A DNA stretch of 64,000 nt from Apiospora phragmitis (lineage: Eukaryota > Ascomycota > Sordariomycetes > Amphisphaeriales > Apiosporaceae), in contig JAQQWL010000016.1 of assembly GCA_038363925.1 (NCBI GenBank), positions 558,001 through 622,000 of the forward strand, read 5' to 3'. The translations under genes and the position numbers were made by a program. The notes below the pieces were generated by a model. That model had not been told where the DNA came from. It saw nothing but the letters and a program-made list of their open reading frames with translations, and made no database searches. Of this stretch, positions 1-10,297 are shown in pieces. How positions within the stretch are numbered: the stretch's first letter is position 1; every line of letters starts with the position of its first letter.

Positions 1-458
1 CTCAGACGCGGCCTCGCCTTGGTCTCGTTTCCGCTTCTTTCGGGCCTGCTCATCCATGATCTCCTTGACGCTCTTGTTGAGTTCACTGTCGGGATCGAGC
101 TTGTTGCGCCTCGCTTCTTTGGCCTCGGCTTTGGTTTGCTTCTTCTTTTGCCATTGGTCCTGCGAGGAGACGGTATGCATTAGCAACTGGATGATGCTAA
201 ATGACAGCGCCTGCAGCGCGAAGTCAAGCGAGATGGGGATGGCATCGTATACATACACCAGACTCTTCGCCGTAGTACATCTTGGCGGGAATCAAGGACA
301 ACAGGCCATCGAAGGCTTTGGCATGGTCGCGCAGGCGGTCCTATATGTGTGGCTGTGGTTCAGTGCTTATCCCCTTGAAAGATCTGGAGCCGATAAAAGC
401 AGAACGAGGACAGTGGCGGGGTCGCGGGCAAACGAACCTGCAGCGAAGACTCAGCCAT
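1..458 (-). CDS. RRP14: SURF6/Rrp14 family ribosome-biogenesis protein, 5' end only
   Basis: Three exons can be read on the minus strand: 458-438, 340-257 and 159-1, running off the window edge. The first intron uses donor GTTCGT and acceptor TATAG. The second uses GTATGT, has a GCTAAT branch site and ends in CGCAG. The joined protein starts MAESSLQ, then carries the SURF6/Rrp14 N-terminal signature around FDGLLSLIPAKMYYGEESG and continues with DQWQKKKQTKAEAKEARR and a basic KKRKRD tract. Rrp14 is a nucleolar protein needed for 40S and 60S ribosome assembly. Only the first 88 residues or so are present; the conserved C-terminal SURF6 domain lies outside the window. The identification rests on that signature and I consider it fairly secure. 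The exon joins are inferred from splice sites and frame. Confidence 0.8.
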
Positions 459-1084
459 GATTGATTGATTGAGCAGAACACAATCTATCCACTGTGCGAT
501 TGTCTTTGGCGGGATCGTGGGATTGATCCGGACGAGAAGGATTGCTGGAGGCTTGGGGCCGATATGGTGATCACTGGCAGCTTTTTTTGCCAGAAGTGTT
601 TCTAGCTTGCTGATGGATGGAGAAAAAACAGCCAGTAGTTCCCGCCTTCCGTCCCTCGAATGAGCAGGCAGAGCAGAATCGCGCTCCCTGATTGGCTGCA
701 GGCCACTGGTTTTTTCTGGTCCCCCCTCGAAATTTTCTAGCAAAGCAAGTGGGTTCTTTTTTTGCGAAATCTTGGCATTCATTCTGCCGTCTTTTCTAGG
801 GAGCCCGTGCACTTATCGCTAAGGCGGTGAGGTTGATTGATTGGCTTGCCGCCTCAGGTTACAGATGCTTACTCCAGGCGTGTGCATCGAATTGCAGACA
901 AGATACCTTATTTGCGAGCTCATGCTTGTTACAGGTCTCGATTTGGTCTTCGATCAGGCGACTCTGGCTGCAGCTCCGGTTTCTAAAGTCGCTGGTACAT
1001 TGAGGGATGATTGGTTGCAAGTGGTTCGTATTGGTGGTAAGAATACGGTACCTCGCGTGTAGCTATACTTCTAAGCAACTTCGT

Positions 1085-2558
1085 TTACTGATTCCGCCTA
1101 AATCCTATTCTCGGCTTTCCGCCAACCACAAAGTATGATATGACCGCCGTGACCCCAGCTGCACCCGCAAAGACGGCATTCATATTGCCATAGCCAATCC
1201 GGTCGCGCATTGTACCGCTAATGATTGGCCCCAGCGTGAGGCCTGCACAGAAGAAGAGGGAGTTGAATCCGTAAAGTTGCGCATAAGGGCCGTTCGCTCC
1301 GAAGAAGCTAGGGTTTGCTTTGTCGTATCGCTGCACAACATCGCTCGCCTCAACAAAACTGGGCGAGTCTATGATCGCCAGTCCGACTCCGTTGAGAGCG
1401 AGCAGCGCGCACCACAACACAATGTTACCCGATCTTCCAACATGCTGCTCTGGCGGGAGGCGAAGTAGTAGCAGGACCGGTACGAGGTGGCCAAACCCAA
1501 CGACTGCCACGGGTTTCGTGCCGAATCGGTCAACAGCCCACCCCGCAAGTGGGCCGAGAATTAAACAAGGGACATTGAGCGCGATGAACAAAAGCCCGGC
1601 CTGCAGAGACGAGAACCCGAGCAGGTCCCGAGCCTCGGTCGGGATGGTAGCGTCAAACGCTGCAAGCAGCGCAGCCTGTATAAACGCCATGACAAAAGCG
1701 ACAAGAAGTCGTGGATTGCGCAAGCAGTACAAGACGGGGATCGCGCGAATGAGTTTGTTAGGCTCCCCATGTATCTCGTATCGTTCCTCTTGCTTGCGCT
1801 GCAGGAGTGCATCTTCCTCGGTTGGCTCGTCGGCTGCTTCGTCCGTGCTAGGATTGGTGCCATCACTCGCGAAGGAGCTGTCATACTTCGCCGCGATCTT
1901 TTTCTCGAGGACTAGCAACCGCATGATGAAATCAACGCCCAGCAGAGCGGAACCGACTCCAAAGACGCCTGCGTAACCTATCTCATCGTAAAGTATCCCT
2001 CCCACTACAGGTGCCACCAGTGGGCCTATCGAGATAAAGGAGAAGATCTGACGGCGTGAGTATGTTATCTTCTTGGAAGAACATGGGATAACTTACCGTT
2101 CCTATGGCCTTACCAAGATTCTGGGGCCCGACAGTGTCCCTTATCATGGCCAGACCTATGGTCCAAACGACGGAGGCACTCATGCCCTGAAGCGCCCTGG
2201 CAATCACAAGAACGCCTATGCTTTGGCCCACTGCTAGTAAGATGGTCGCACCAAGCAATGCAGCGAGACCGCATAAGAAAGGGACTTGACGCGAGTTCGT
2301 TCTGTCGGCAATCCACCCGGCAGGGACTGAACAGAGGAACTGAGCCAAAGCGTACACCGCCAGCAAATAAGATGCCCATGATTGAACCTCATTGTCTGGT
2401 ATAGAGATTCTATCGCGCAGTAAGAATGGCAGCACTGGCACCACCAGGCCATACAGGAACAGGTCAGTAAACAGACCAATCGCAACAGTGGTAAGTATGA
2501 AAGCCATGCTGGAACGCCATTGCAGGCCCCAAGGACGGCGAGCCCCTGTACCTGCCAT
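1085..2558 (-). CDS. MFS drug:H+ antiporter (DHA1/vesicular amine transporter-like)
   Basis: Two exons, 2558-2097 and 2047-1085, are joined in phase 0 by a 49-nt intron (GTAAGT donor, CGTCAG acceptor), giving 474 residues. The protein is strongly hydrophobic, with about 12 predicted membrane segments split by a charged central loop of roughly residues 195-245 (rich in E/D/K/R). An MFS motif A is visible in the loop after TM2 (GWIADRTNSRQVP). A motif-C-like segment near the intron (PLVAPVVGG) supports an antiporter. The overall order resembles fungal members of the vesicular amine transporter/TetA-like DHA1 group, which export amphiphilic compounds across the plasma or vacuolar membrane. The substrate cannot be read from sequence. 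The gene is divergent from the SDR gene at 3178 and shares about 620 bp of upstream DNA with it. Confidence 0.85.
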
Positions 2559-3177
2559 CGTTTCTTGTGTTAATGGATGTGATAGATATCGGACGATTGG
2601 ATTTTGTGAGTTCTTATTGGTTGCCTTGAATAAAAGGGATGAGACAAGATCATGTACAGTACTACGTTGGATGGTATGGTGGGCAGCAAGCTTTTTGCTC
2701 GGTCGATGATATCATCAATGCCGCATCATGCATGGGGTGATTCCGGGCGGTGGGGGCTGGATCAGTGCACTAAACCGTGGGGTAATCATCATTACAGGGG
2801 TCCCCAAGCTTTACGAGATGTTCTACTGCAGTGTTCCTGGAAGCACAGCCTGGCTGTGATAGCAAATGCCACTGCAGCTTGAAGCCAGTTACTTATGCTG
2901 ACAGCATATCTGTACCTACTGTAACCAATTCATTTGATATTCATCAGCTGCAGCCATGGCGATTGGACAACAGTTGGAGGTGGGGTGCTGTTGGTTGGGG
3001 GCGTAAAAATACATGTAAATCCGGGGAGCTGCATCAGCACCTCTCAAGGAGGTTCTCATCTCGTTTCTATAGAGATAACAGAGCCTGATCCCCGGATTGG
3101 AATATTCCTGGGCCGGACAAGTTCTCGTCTAATTGACTTCTATCATTTGAGGTGTTGTACGTAGAGTCGCAGGCGAG
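2559..3177. promoter_or_regulatory. Divergent intergenic region between MFS exporter and SDR gene
   Basis: About 620 bp lies between the two start codons, which face away from each other, so it must hold both promoters. I see no convincing TATA box or repeated operator. Co-regulation is possible but not shown. Confidence 0.4.
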
Positions 3178-4068
3178 ATGGGCATCTTTTCCTCAACTCC
3201 TTCGAATGTCTTGGTGCAGCCACGGAACACCCCGGGCGCTCCAAGCACAGCATGGGCCGTTCTCACTGGTTCCACCACGGGTATCGGCCGTGACATCGCC
3301 CACGAGCTCTGTAGCCGCGGCTTCAATGTTGTCATCCACGGGCGGAACGAGGGCCGCCTTGAAGAGCTCGCCAAGACATTGCAGGCCGACCATGGCGTCC
3401 GGGTTGTGACGCTGCTCCTGGACGCCAGCACGGCATTCAATCCAGAATCCTACTCCCAGACGCGCGCAGCCGTCGCCGAGCTCGAGTCGCTCAATGTCCG
3501 AGTCTTGGTGAACAACGTGGGCACCGGCCACGCCCCCGAGGGCTTCAAGCCGTTCGACCGGCAGACCGCGCAGGACGTCAGCACCGTGCTCAACGTGAAC
3601 GTGGCTTTCATGACGCACCTCACGCACGCCCTCCTGCCCGCTCTGAAGAAGAGCGCGGGTGGCCCCAAGGACCCCAGCTTCGTCGTCAACGCCGGCTCGC
3701 TCGCCGACATGGGCCTGCCCTACGCCGCCGTCTACGCGGGCACCAAGGGCTACATGCGCGCCTTCAGCCTGGCCCTCGACACGGAGCTGCACGCCGAGGG
3801 CGCCCACGTGCACGTCGTCGCGAGCATCATCGGCGACACCGACAGCGACGGCCACCACGTCGGCGTCAACCTCTTCACGCCCTCGAGCCGCGACATGGCG
3901 CGCATGGTCGTGCAGAGCGCGGCGGCGAGCGGCGGCGGCGTCGTGCTGCCGTACCGGCTTCACTCTCTGCAGGAGTGGATGTGTGCTCTGCAGCCTTACT
4001 GGATGCTACGGGCAGGGATGGGGATGCACATGAAGGCTCTGGTCGAAAAGTACGCAAAGACGAAGTGA
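3178..4068 (+). CDS. Short-chain dehydrogenase/reductase (17-beta-HSD/KAR-like)
   Basis: A single uninterrupted 296-residue reading frame. The cofactor-binding Rossmann motif TGSTTGIGRDIA is at about residues 25-36, followed by the arginine of NVVIHGRNEGRLEEL. This suggests NADP(H) preference, as in the 17-beta-hydroxysteroid dehydrogenase/3-ketoacyl reductase branch of the family. The NNVG structural motif is present. The catalytic Ser (in NAGSLADMG) and the YxxxK pair (YAGTK) are all there, so the enzyme should be active. It probably reduces a carbonyl or oxidises an alcohol on a lipid-like or secondary-metabolite substrate. No N-terminal membrane anchor is evident. Third codon positions are strongly GC-rich in the second half, which creates long meaningless antisense frames. 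The substrate is unknown. Confidence 0.88.
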   Translation: MGIFSSTPSNVLVQPRNTPGAPSTAWAVLTGSTTGIGRDIAHELCSRGFNVVIHGRNEGRLEELAKTLQADHGVRVVTLLLDASTAFNPESYSQTRAAVAELESLNVRVLVNNVGTGHAPEGFKPFDRQTAQDVSTVLNVNVAFMTHLTHALLPALKKSAGGPKDPSFVVNAGSLADMGLPYAAVYAGTKGYMRAFSLALDTELHAEGAHVHVVASIIGDTDSDGHHVGVNLFTPSSRDMARMVVQSAAASGGGVVLPYRLHSLQEWMCALQPYWMLRAGMGMHMKALVEKYAKTK

Positions 4069-4249
4069 ATTTGCGGCTTGAGCGGGGCGTTTCCTACGTG
4101 ATTAGTGTTTCAACGCAATAAAAGGGTCACCTGGCGAAGAGCGTTCCATCATGAACACCGCTGTGGTCCAGTGATCTGTGATAATGAAATTTTGGTTCGA
4201 TTACATCCTACGTCTCGTCAAACTTACCTTATGAATCCTTGTGAGTGGA

Positions 4250-5246
4250 TCAAACCTCGCACTCAGCGTCTTGCCCTGGGTTGGCCTCTTCGTAATGCCA
4301 AGCTTTAACGAATCTAAAATACGCAGCGGAAACGATCGCTCCCAAAACAGGTCCAACCCAGTATATCCAATGATAACTTGGGAAACTTGCCGATGCCACA
4401 GCACACCCAAAACTTCGCGCCGGATTCAGTGAGCCGCCAGTGTAGTACACGCCTGCGATACACAGTCAAGTTAGCTAGCTAGCAAATGAGGCCTCTAAAA
4501 AGAAGGGAGGTCAAGCAGGCGATGGCCCATATGAACTTACCAGGAATCTCAGCTACTAACAAAGCCAGTCCAATCCCCACAGGTGCTATGAAGGTATCGC
4601 GAGATTTCTCCGCCGCCAGCATGAGCACGACAAATACCAGATACGCCGTAAAGAACATCTCCGCGAAGACACCCTGAGCGATGTTGACACCCGGTGCTAG
4701 GATCGTGTTCACTTCCGCAAGGTTACCAGGAAACATGGCACGCACGACACCACCAGCACATATGCATGCAACGAGCTGAGTGGGCATCAGGAATGCAGCC
4801 CGGATCCAGGGTAACTGATTCGAAAGGCAGAGACCCAGTGTCACCTGCATGATTCGTTGACTATCAGTGAAAATTCGACGTATGGCGTTGGGTGGGGAAA
4901 TGGGGAAGGAGGAAGGAGGAAGACATACGGCAGGGTTGAAGAGCCCTCCACTTATCCGGTAAAAGGCCCATACCGAGACCAGCAAGGAGAACCCGTACGT
5001 GAAACCGACGGCCATGGTTTGCAGGAACCCGAGTGACGTATTGGCCACACTGTTCTTGTCCGTCGCGACTTGGTCAAGGATCATGAGATGACCAGCGTAG
5101 CCCATGAAAAGAAACATGAAGGTTCCCACAAATTCCCCCGTTGCGGCAACGAAATGTTGCTGGAACTTTGTGGTGTGTTGATGGCTGTGATTATGATGGT
5201 GCCTGTGGTCGCCACTTCGTTGATCAATAGGGAGACGGCCGCCCAT
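4250..5246 (-). CDS. Aquaporin (MIP family water/solute channel)
   Basis: Three exons, 5246-4929, 4844-4541 and 4452-4250, give 274 residues. Introns have GTATGT and GTAAGT donors and CAG acceptors. Both pore motifs are present: NPA at the end of exon 1 (GGLFNPA, residues 104-106) and NPARS in exon 3 (GGSLNPARS). A serine after the second NPAR is typical of water-selective aquaporins; aquaglyceroporins usually have NPARD there. Six hydrophobic segments fit the hourglass fold. The N-terminus is unusual in being His-rich ([11 protein letters not shown] at residues 14-24), a possible pH- or metal-sensing cytosolic tail. The gene converges on the SDR gene with 181 bp between stop codons. Family assignment is secure; selectivity is inferred. 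Confidence 0.9.
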
Positions 5247-6342
5247 TGCTGCCCTCGGTTTCTCTTTTTCAAATGTGTGTCTTTCGATGAATAATCAACA
5301 ACTCGGGGTAGCTAATACTGAAGGATGACCGACGACAAGCTCAAGTCACAAGCCTTGTTAGCTTTTGAGGTTCACAGTATGTATGGCAGAAGAAAAGAAA
5401 CGACACGATGAATCCAGACCCTTCATGCTGATGAGGAGAAATACTACAGCTTCTATATGAACCAGCCAAATGGCTCGTGCAGATCTCGGCAATGGGTAAG
5501 AATCTTGTGCTCTACATTGTTTGCTATCAACTCAAGGGTCGATGACGACGAACCTAGTCCTAGAGGAGCTGAGTGATGTCGTTGTGGCGCGGCTCTGCGC
5601 ACCAGGGCGGCGCTAAGCGGCTGGGCTCTTAGTAGTCTATAGCGCCCCCCGCAACCACACTATCGGGTTAACGCGATCGAGAACGGTCTGGGCTGGGCCT
5701 GGAGGATCTGAAACGACAGGGTTCATGCTCCTTTTCCATCGGGTTTTCATGCTCAGCTGGGGTAGGTTGCATCGAGTGGGCTGGCCACAGTCACATACCA
5801 TATACTACCTTGTTTCTCAATTTTCACTGTAAGTCTTGCAATGAGCCCGTTTGGGACGAATATACAATAATTCTGAACAAGTGAATTAGTAACGTATGCC
5901 ACAGAGGTTTTGGTCACCGTTATTTCCTATCATTATCAAGTGAATGCTCCCTTATCTTACCCATGGTTCCTCTCTAGCTCCCTTTTTGCTCTTCTTGGTG
6001 TTTCCCTATAGGCGTCAAGGCGTTTACAGATATAGGGGTTTAAAATCATCCCCTTCGCAAGTATTCCTCGTCATGCGTTATATCCTTAGGCTGACAAAAT
6101 ATCGTCAGATTCAACAAGTCTCGCCTTTATTAACACATAAACATACTAATGCACTTATATGAGCAATACCGTACAGAAGCACGCCCATAGCAAGCTTCCT
6201 GGTGGCACATATTATGGGTGCACCCGGCTTACTACCTTAAGAACTGCCAACCCACTTGCCACAGTCCCGAACCACGGCATCGCCAAAGCTTGCATACTTC
6301 TCCTCCCCTAAGGTATATTACTTGAATTGGCGCCATATCCCC

Positions 6343-6424
6343 TTGACCGGGCTGGTGTAGCCTAGCGGAAATATCATTAGAATATTCTTATAAGGCAAGA
6401 GGGTTTAACTCCCTCTGCGGTCAC
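6343..6424 (+). pseudogene. tRNA-like element with mutated box B (tRNA pseudogene or SINE head)
   Basis: The 5' and 3' ends pair over six of seven positions as an acceptor stem (TTGACCG at 6343-6349 with CGGTCAC at 6418-6424). TAGCCTAGCGGA at 6359-6370 matches the polymerase III box A consensus TRGCNNAGYNGG except at the last base. GGTTTAACTCC matches box B, GGTTCGANTCC, except that the central CG is TA. GAGGG/CCCTC forms a T stem around it. A TTTTT run follows immediately. The anticodon arm does not fold well. The CG-to-TA change suggests RIP or decay, so I do not assign an amino acid. Confidence 0.4.
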
Positions 6425-7062
6425 TTTTTAAACCCCCACTAGGGCCCCTTTTTACGCCTTTTAGCGCCCCCTTTTTTTTCTTTGCCCCGTCCTCACATCG
6501 TCGCGAAGTTTTGGGTTTATCTGACTAGTGTACTTGTTCCGCCTAGTCTTGCGGACCTGGGTAAGTAGGTTTCTCTCGTGATCCTGATAGCAGCTATTCC
6601 CTCATCCTCTTTAAAGGAGCCCTTCCTCAAACCGAGATGAAAGTCTATATCATCGTCATCGGCCCTCTCAGGGGATGGCAATTGTAGCACCTCGGCCATC
6701 AACTAGATGTCAATCTTGAACAAAAAACGCAGCATATCCTGGTTCTTGCCTATCATATCACAGTTGCCCCCTAACTCGGAGTTGACACATGTTAACATAG
6801 TGTAAATTGCATATTCTCTAAGTCAAACCTTATACTAACAGGGGTAGCTTTAAGTTATTTTCGGTTATGCAGGTTGTCTTATCTTATGAATGCATTAATC
6901 CGTGCGGGATGCCATGCTCGTACCACTATTTTAGAGTGAAACATCATGACATCACATTCGAGGTGGGGCATACCGCCAATATCAACCTCCTCACTGCTTT
7001 CAACTCATTCAAGTTGAATTCGTACTAATCAACATCAATATCAGCCTAGCCTCAGCTCCTTT

Positions 7063-7086
7063 ATATATATATATATATATATATAT
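7063..7086. repeat. (TA)n microsatellite
   Basis: An uninterrupted TA dinucleotide run begins about 45 bp before the PEBP start codon. It could serve as a TATA-like element but is primarily a simple repeat. Confidence 0.8.
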
Positions 7087-7109
7087 TGAATAGACCTGTC
7101 GTTGGCACT

Positions 7110-7978
7110 ATGTTTCATCAAATCACCGTAGCTTTTATGCTACTCATCGTCCGAGCACTGGCCCATGACAGTCCCGGAGGACAGGTCGTCCTAACTAGTG
7201 ATGAGACAACTACTCAGGAGTCTACTCTACACGTGGTGCAAGAGGAGTAAGTCTTAACATCGCTAAAGTACGTTTCGTTCTTGCTCAATGTGAATAGGTT
7301 GAAGGAAGCCGAGATAATCCCCACTGGTAAGTTGCCCTCGTCCAGACCACAAACCTGAATAGCATCTAATCTCTTCAGTGATTGATGACTTCCTACCCAA
7401 GTTCATACTGAATGTGGAGTGGTCGTCGAGCAACTATGCATCACTTGGAAACCTGTTGAAAGTCAAAAGGCTTCAGAGCGAGCCACGCATTACCCTGAGG
7501 GAAGCATCCGACTCGTCGGCATCACTCTGCGCCTCGAACATGACTTACATCGTCACCATGACCGACCCTGATGCGCCATCTCGAGACAACCCAAAATGGT
7601 CCGAGATGTGCCATTTCATCGTCACAGGTCTTACTCTCTCCTCGACGTCAGAGGAGGCGTCTTCCAAGGTTCACTTCACGGATCTCCAGGCGATCATCCC
7701 ATACAAGCCGCCAGGACCGCCGCCCAAGACGGGAAAGCATCGCTACGTGCTGCTGGCTTTCGCGCCGGCCAACGGGACGACGGACCCTCTTCACGTTTCA
7801 AAGCCGGAAGACAGACAGCATTGGGGTACCGGAAAGGAAGGCCACGGTGTACGGGACTGGGCCAAAGCCAACGGTCTGAAGCCGGTTGGTAAGTTAAGCT
7901 CCACTTGGCTTGGTGTACATATACATACTGACAGTCCCAGCGGCCAACTTCTTCTACGCCAAGAACAAAAAGCAGTAG
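7110..7978 (+). CDS. Phosphatidylethanolamine-binding protein (PEBP/CPY-inhibitor-like), probably secreted
   Basis: Four exons, 7110-7246, 7298-7326, 7379-7888 and 7941-7978, join in frame. Donors are all GTAAGT and acceptors are ATAG/TCAG/CCAG. The PEBP signature is clear: the DPDAPSRDNPKWSEMCHF segment contains the conserved DPDxP and the ligand-pocket histidine, and GKHRYVLLAF follows. The family binds phospholipid head groups and in yeast (Tfs1) inhibits carboxypeptidase Y. The first exon encodes a hydrophobic start (MFHQITVAFMLLIVRALA) that looks like a secretion signal, so this copy may act outside the cell or in the vacuole. The last exon encodes only AANFFYAKNKKQ. The start is the first ATG upstream of the conserved domain reachable by consistent splicing. 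Confidence 0.82.
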
Positions 7979-8476
7979 AGCATGATAGCAACGGGTATTG
8001 AGCAGCCCGCGAACTGGGACCTGGATGCGTATAGTTAATCGTTACTCAAGATTGGATACCTTCTATTGCCTGCCCACTAGTCACCGAATTAGCCCTCACC
8101 CTGATCAATAGCAGACACACTCATTCATTATCATGTACCAAAGAGCTCAAATGTAGCGAGGCGATCACTACGGTAATATCATTGATGAATGGACACTCCC
8201 TCTCAGGCTTACGAAGAAAGCGAAGATCGTCCCTCGTGTGTTTAGTATATAACGGAGTGTAGAACCATACCTACATCCTCGCCAACTTTGTTGCTCTCTC
8301 GACCCGCACGGGCCAGGGGCGCCACAATAAGTAGCGGTGGATCCTGTTCAGCCACCTGCCGGGCCAGTTCGGTTTGTTTTCTGTCTCCGACATTTATTCC
8401 AAGGTCAACTTGACCTGCAGGCTCCTTTCGCAACTTGGCGGCCGCGCGCGAAGTACCCTTGAGCCCGTTGGAAGCG
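7979..8476. other. Intergenic between PEBP and F-box genes
   Basis: About 500 bp with no supported gene, presumably the PEBP 3' UTR and the F-box promoter. Confidence 0.4.
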
Positions 8477-10297
8477 ATGCATACCTACGACGGTGCTCGT
8501 TTAGGTGCTCCACATGCTGAAGGGGGCCAAAAGCCGGGGACTGGTATTCTTGACCTCCCCTTGGAAATCTTAGCCCTCACATTCGAGCATTTTTGGATTA
8601 ACTCTTGCTATGCGCCGGGTTGGAAAGAGCTCCGTGAATCCAGCAGGGCCCTGCGACTGACGTGTCGGCGCCTTAGCGATGCCGCCACCCCCATCCTATT
8701 CTCTACCCCGACCATCGACTTGAATGAGGAGGCAGTACGCCGCGCCGAGAAGCTGGTCTCTTGCAATCCTATCATCGCTGCCAGCGTGCGAAAGGTCGTC
8801 ATCTCGTTGGCCTGTTACCATCCGGAAATGGCCAAAGACATGTCCCTGTTCATCGGGACCCAGCTGGAGAATATCGAAATGATTTGCACGAAGTACGACT
8901 GCGATTGGCTGGGCCGCCCCCTACGGGATGAGGATGGTCGGCGTGCCCTGTATGAAGCACCTAGCTCCGTGCCTTTGGAGTGGAATGGTGAAGACAGTGA
9001 CAGGTCTCTCCTGGAGGAGGTTGAATGCCTCCGCAATGGTCACAGAATCTTTGATGCTTGGGATGGTGGCAGGTACCTGAGGCATTACGACCCCGACAAT
9101 CACTTCCACCGCTATGGGCAAACAGAGAGAGCAAAGGCAATCCACACCTACCGAGAATTGCTACGCAAAACATACGATTCCTATTTTGAAAAACACCTGG
9201 AGAAATTGGAATTCATTGAAAATGGCTCATTCGTCCAGGCAACTGTTCGGTGTCTGGGACACTTACGACATAAAGGCCTTCGATTTATCATAACAGATGA
9301 TCCCATGCTGGATCCGGAAAAAGGGCACCCTTACCATAATGGCGCCAAGATCATAAACGACAACGAGCGGCTCTTATCAGCGATGGTAGTCCCCCAGGAC
9401 TGGTTCGAAATCCATTAGCGTCTGTCTGGCAGGGGCGAGGAGGTCTTACTTCCCGCTGTGAGACTGCTGTCAGAAATCCCCGTTGCTTGCTACAGAGCCG
9501 GTATACCAATCACAGATCTTAAAATTGAATGTTTCCCTACTTGGGGTGGACGGTTTGCTCTTTCCCCCAGCGCAAAGGAGCTATACGTGCAAAGCACGGC
9601 TAAGGAGTTAGAACAGGCCTGTCAGCGGCTAGAGAAGTTCGAGTTTGGTCGGGACGGTAGAAGCTTCCTTCTCAAGGATTTTCGAGAATGGATACCTACT
9701 TTACGATACTTAGAACCCATGCTTTCAGGAGATAAGCTCAACACCATTTGTGTCGACACGTCCGCGTTTGGTTACAAGGGGCCTGGCAGCGATCCGAATG
9801 AGTGGTATTTCCCCTTGAACATCGCCATTAAGGAAGTGAATTGGGCGAAGGTGCATACTTTGTATCTCAGAGGCTTCACTATTTGGCAGGATGAACTTGA
9901 GAAGATCTTCCGCCAACTGAACGGCCGCACCCTCCGAGTCTTGCATTTGTCGGCTGTGCGGCTTGGGGGAACGGACGGGGGAAGCTGGGCTGATGCGCTG
10001 GATATCCTGCGGAACAATTCGGCGTGTCGTTGGGGCGATATAATCGACCTCGACGTCATCTTGGAAGACCTACACGGTGGCAGACTCGACGCCTTGTATA
10101 GTCCACGTTGCAAAGGGTGCCACGATCTTGACAACGTTCCCAAAGACGACCTTTCCGAAGATGATCTTTCCGATGACGACCTTTCCGATGAAGATGAGTG
10201 GATAGAGCACCCTCTCAGGACCTGGACACATGAGGAGGTTTCCGAAAAGGTGACTGCTTTCGTCTTGGGATTTCCCGCAGAGAATCCTCTGCGGTGA
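8477..10297 (+). pseudogene. F-box domain protein interrupted by one in-frame TAG
   Basis: The first ATG is at 8477. An F-box-like segment (ILDLPLEILALTFEHF, then ALRLTCRRLSDAATPILF) occupies about residues 24-80. F-box proteins recruit substrates to SCF ubiquitin ligases through Skp1. The frame stops at TAG 9416-9418, but the same frame is then open for another 292 codons to TGA at 10295-10297 with protein-like composition. The C-terminal half carries leucine-rich-repeat-like stretches (VHTLYLRGF, LRVLHLSAVRL) and a short acidic repeat around DDLSEDDLSDDDLSDED. Full length would be about 606 residues. The TAG may be a CAG turned by a C-to-T change in CpA context, as RIP makes, or a sequencing substitution. 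No good splice pair removes it. Substrate unknown. Confidence 0.7.

Larger units (their letters stand above)
5247..7109. other. Gene-poor stretch upstream of aquaporin and PEBP genes
   Basis: Apart from the tRNA-like element at 6343-6424 and the (TA)n tract near 7063, I see no convincing gene. A 61-codon frame on the minus strand at 6517-6702 has an acidic middle but no recognisable domain. The sequence around 5800-6900 is rather AT-rich and may hold old repeat remnants. Confidence 0.4.

Noticed and set aside
1320..1976. Plus-strand open frame over the MFS exporter
   Set aside because: The minus-strand frame carries the membrane segments and motif A; the plus frame is Ser/Arg-rich noise.
3193..3963. 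Long open frame antisense to the SDR gene
   Set aside because: It is a mirror of GC-rich third codon positions in the real gene; its product is low-complexity (Val/Ala/Gly/Arg) with no domain.
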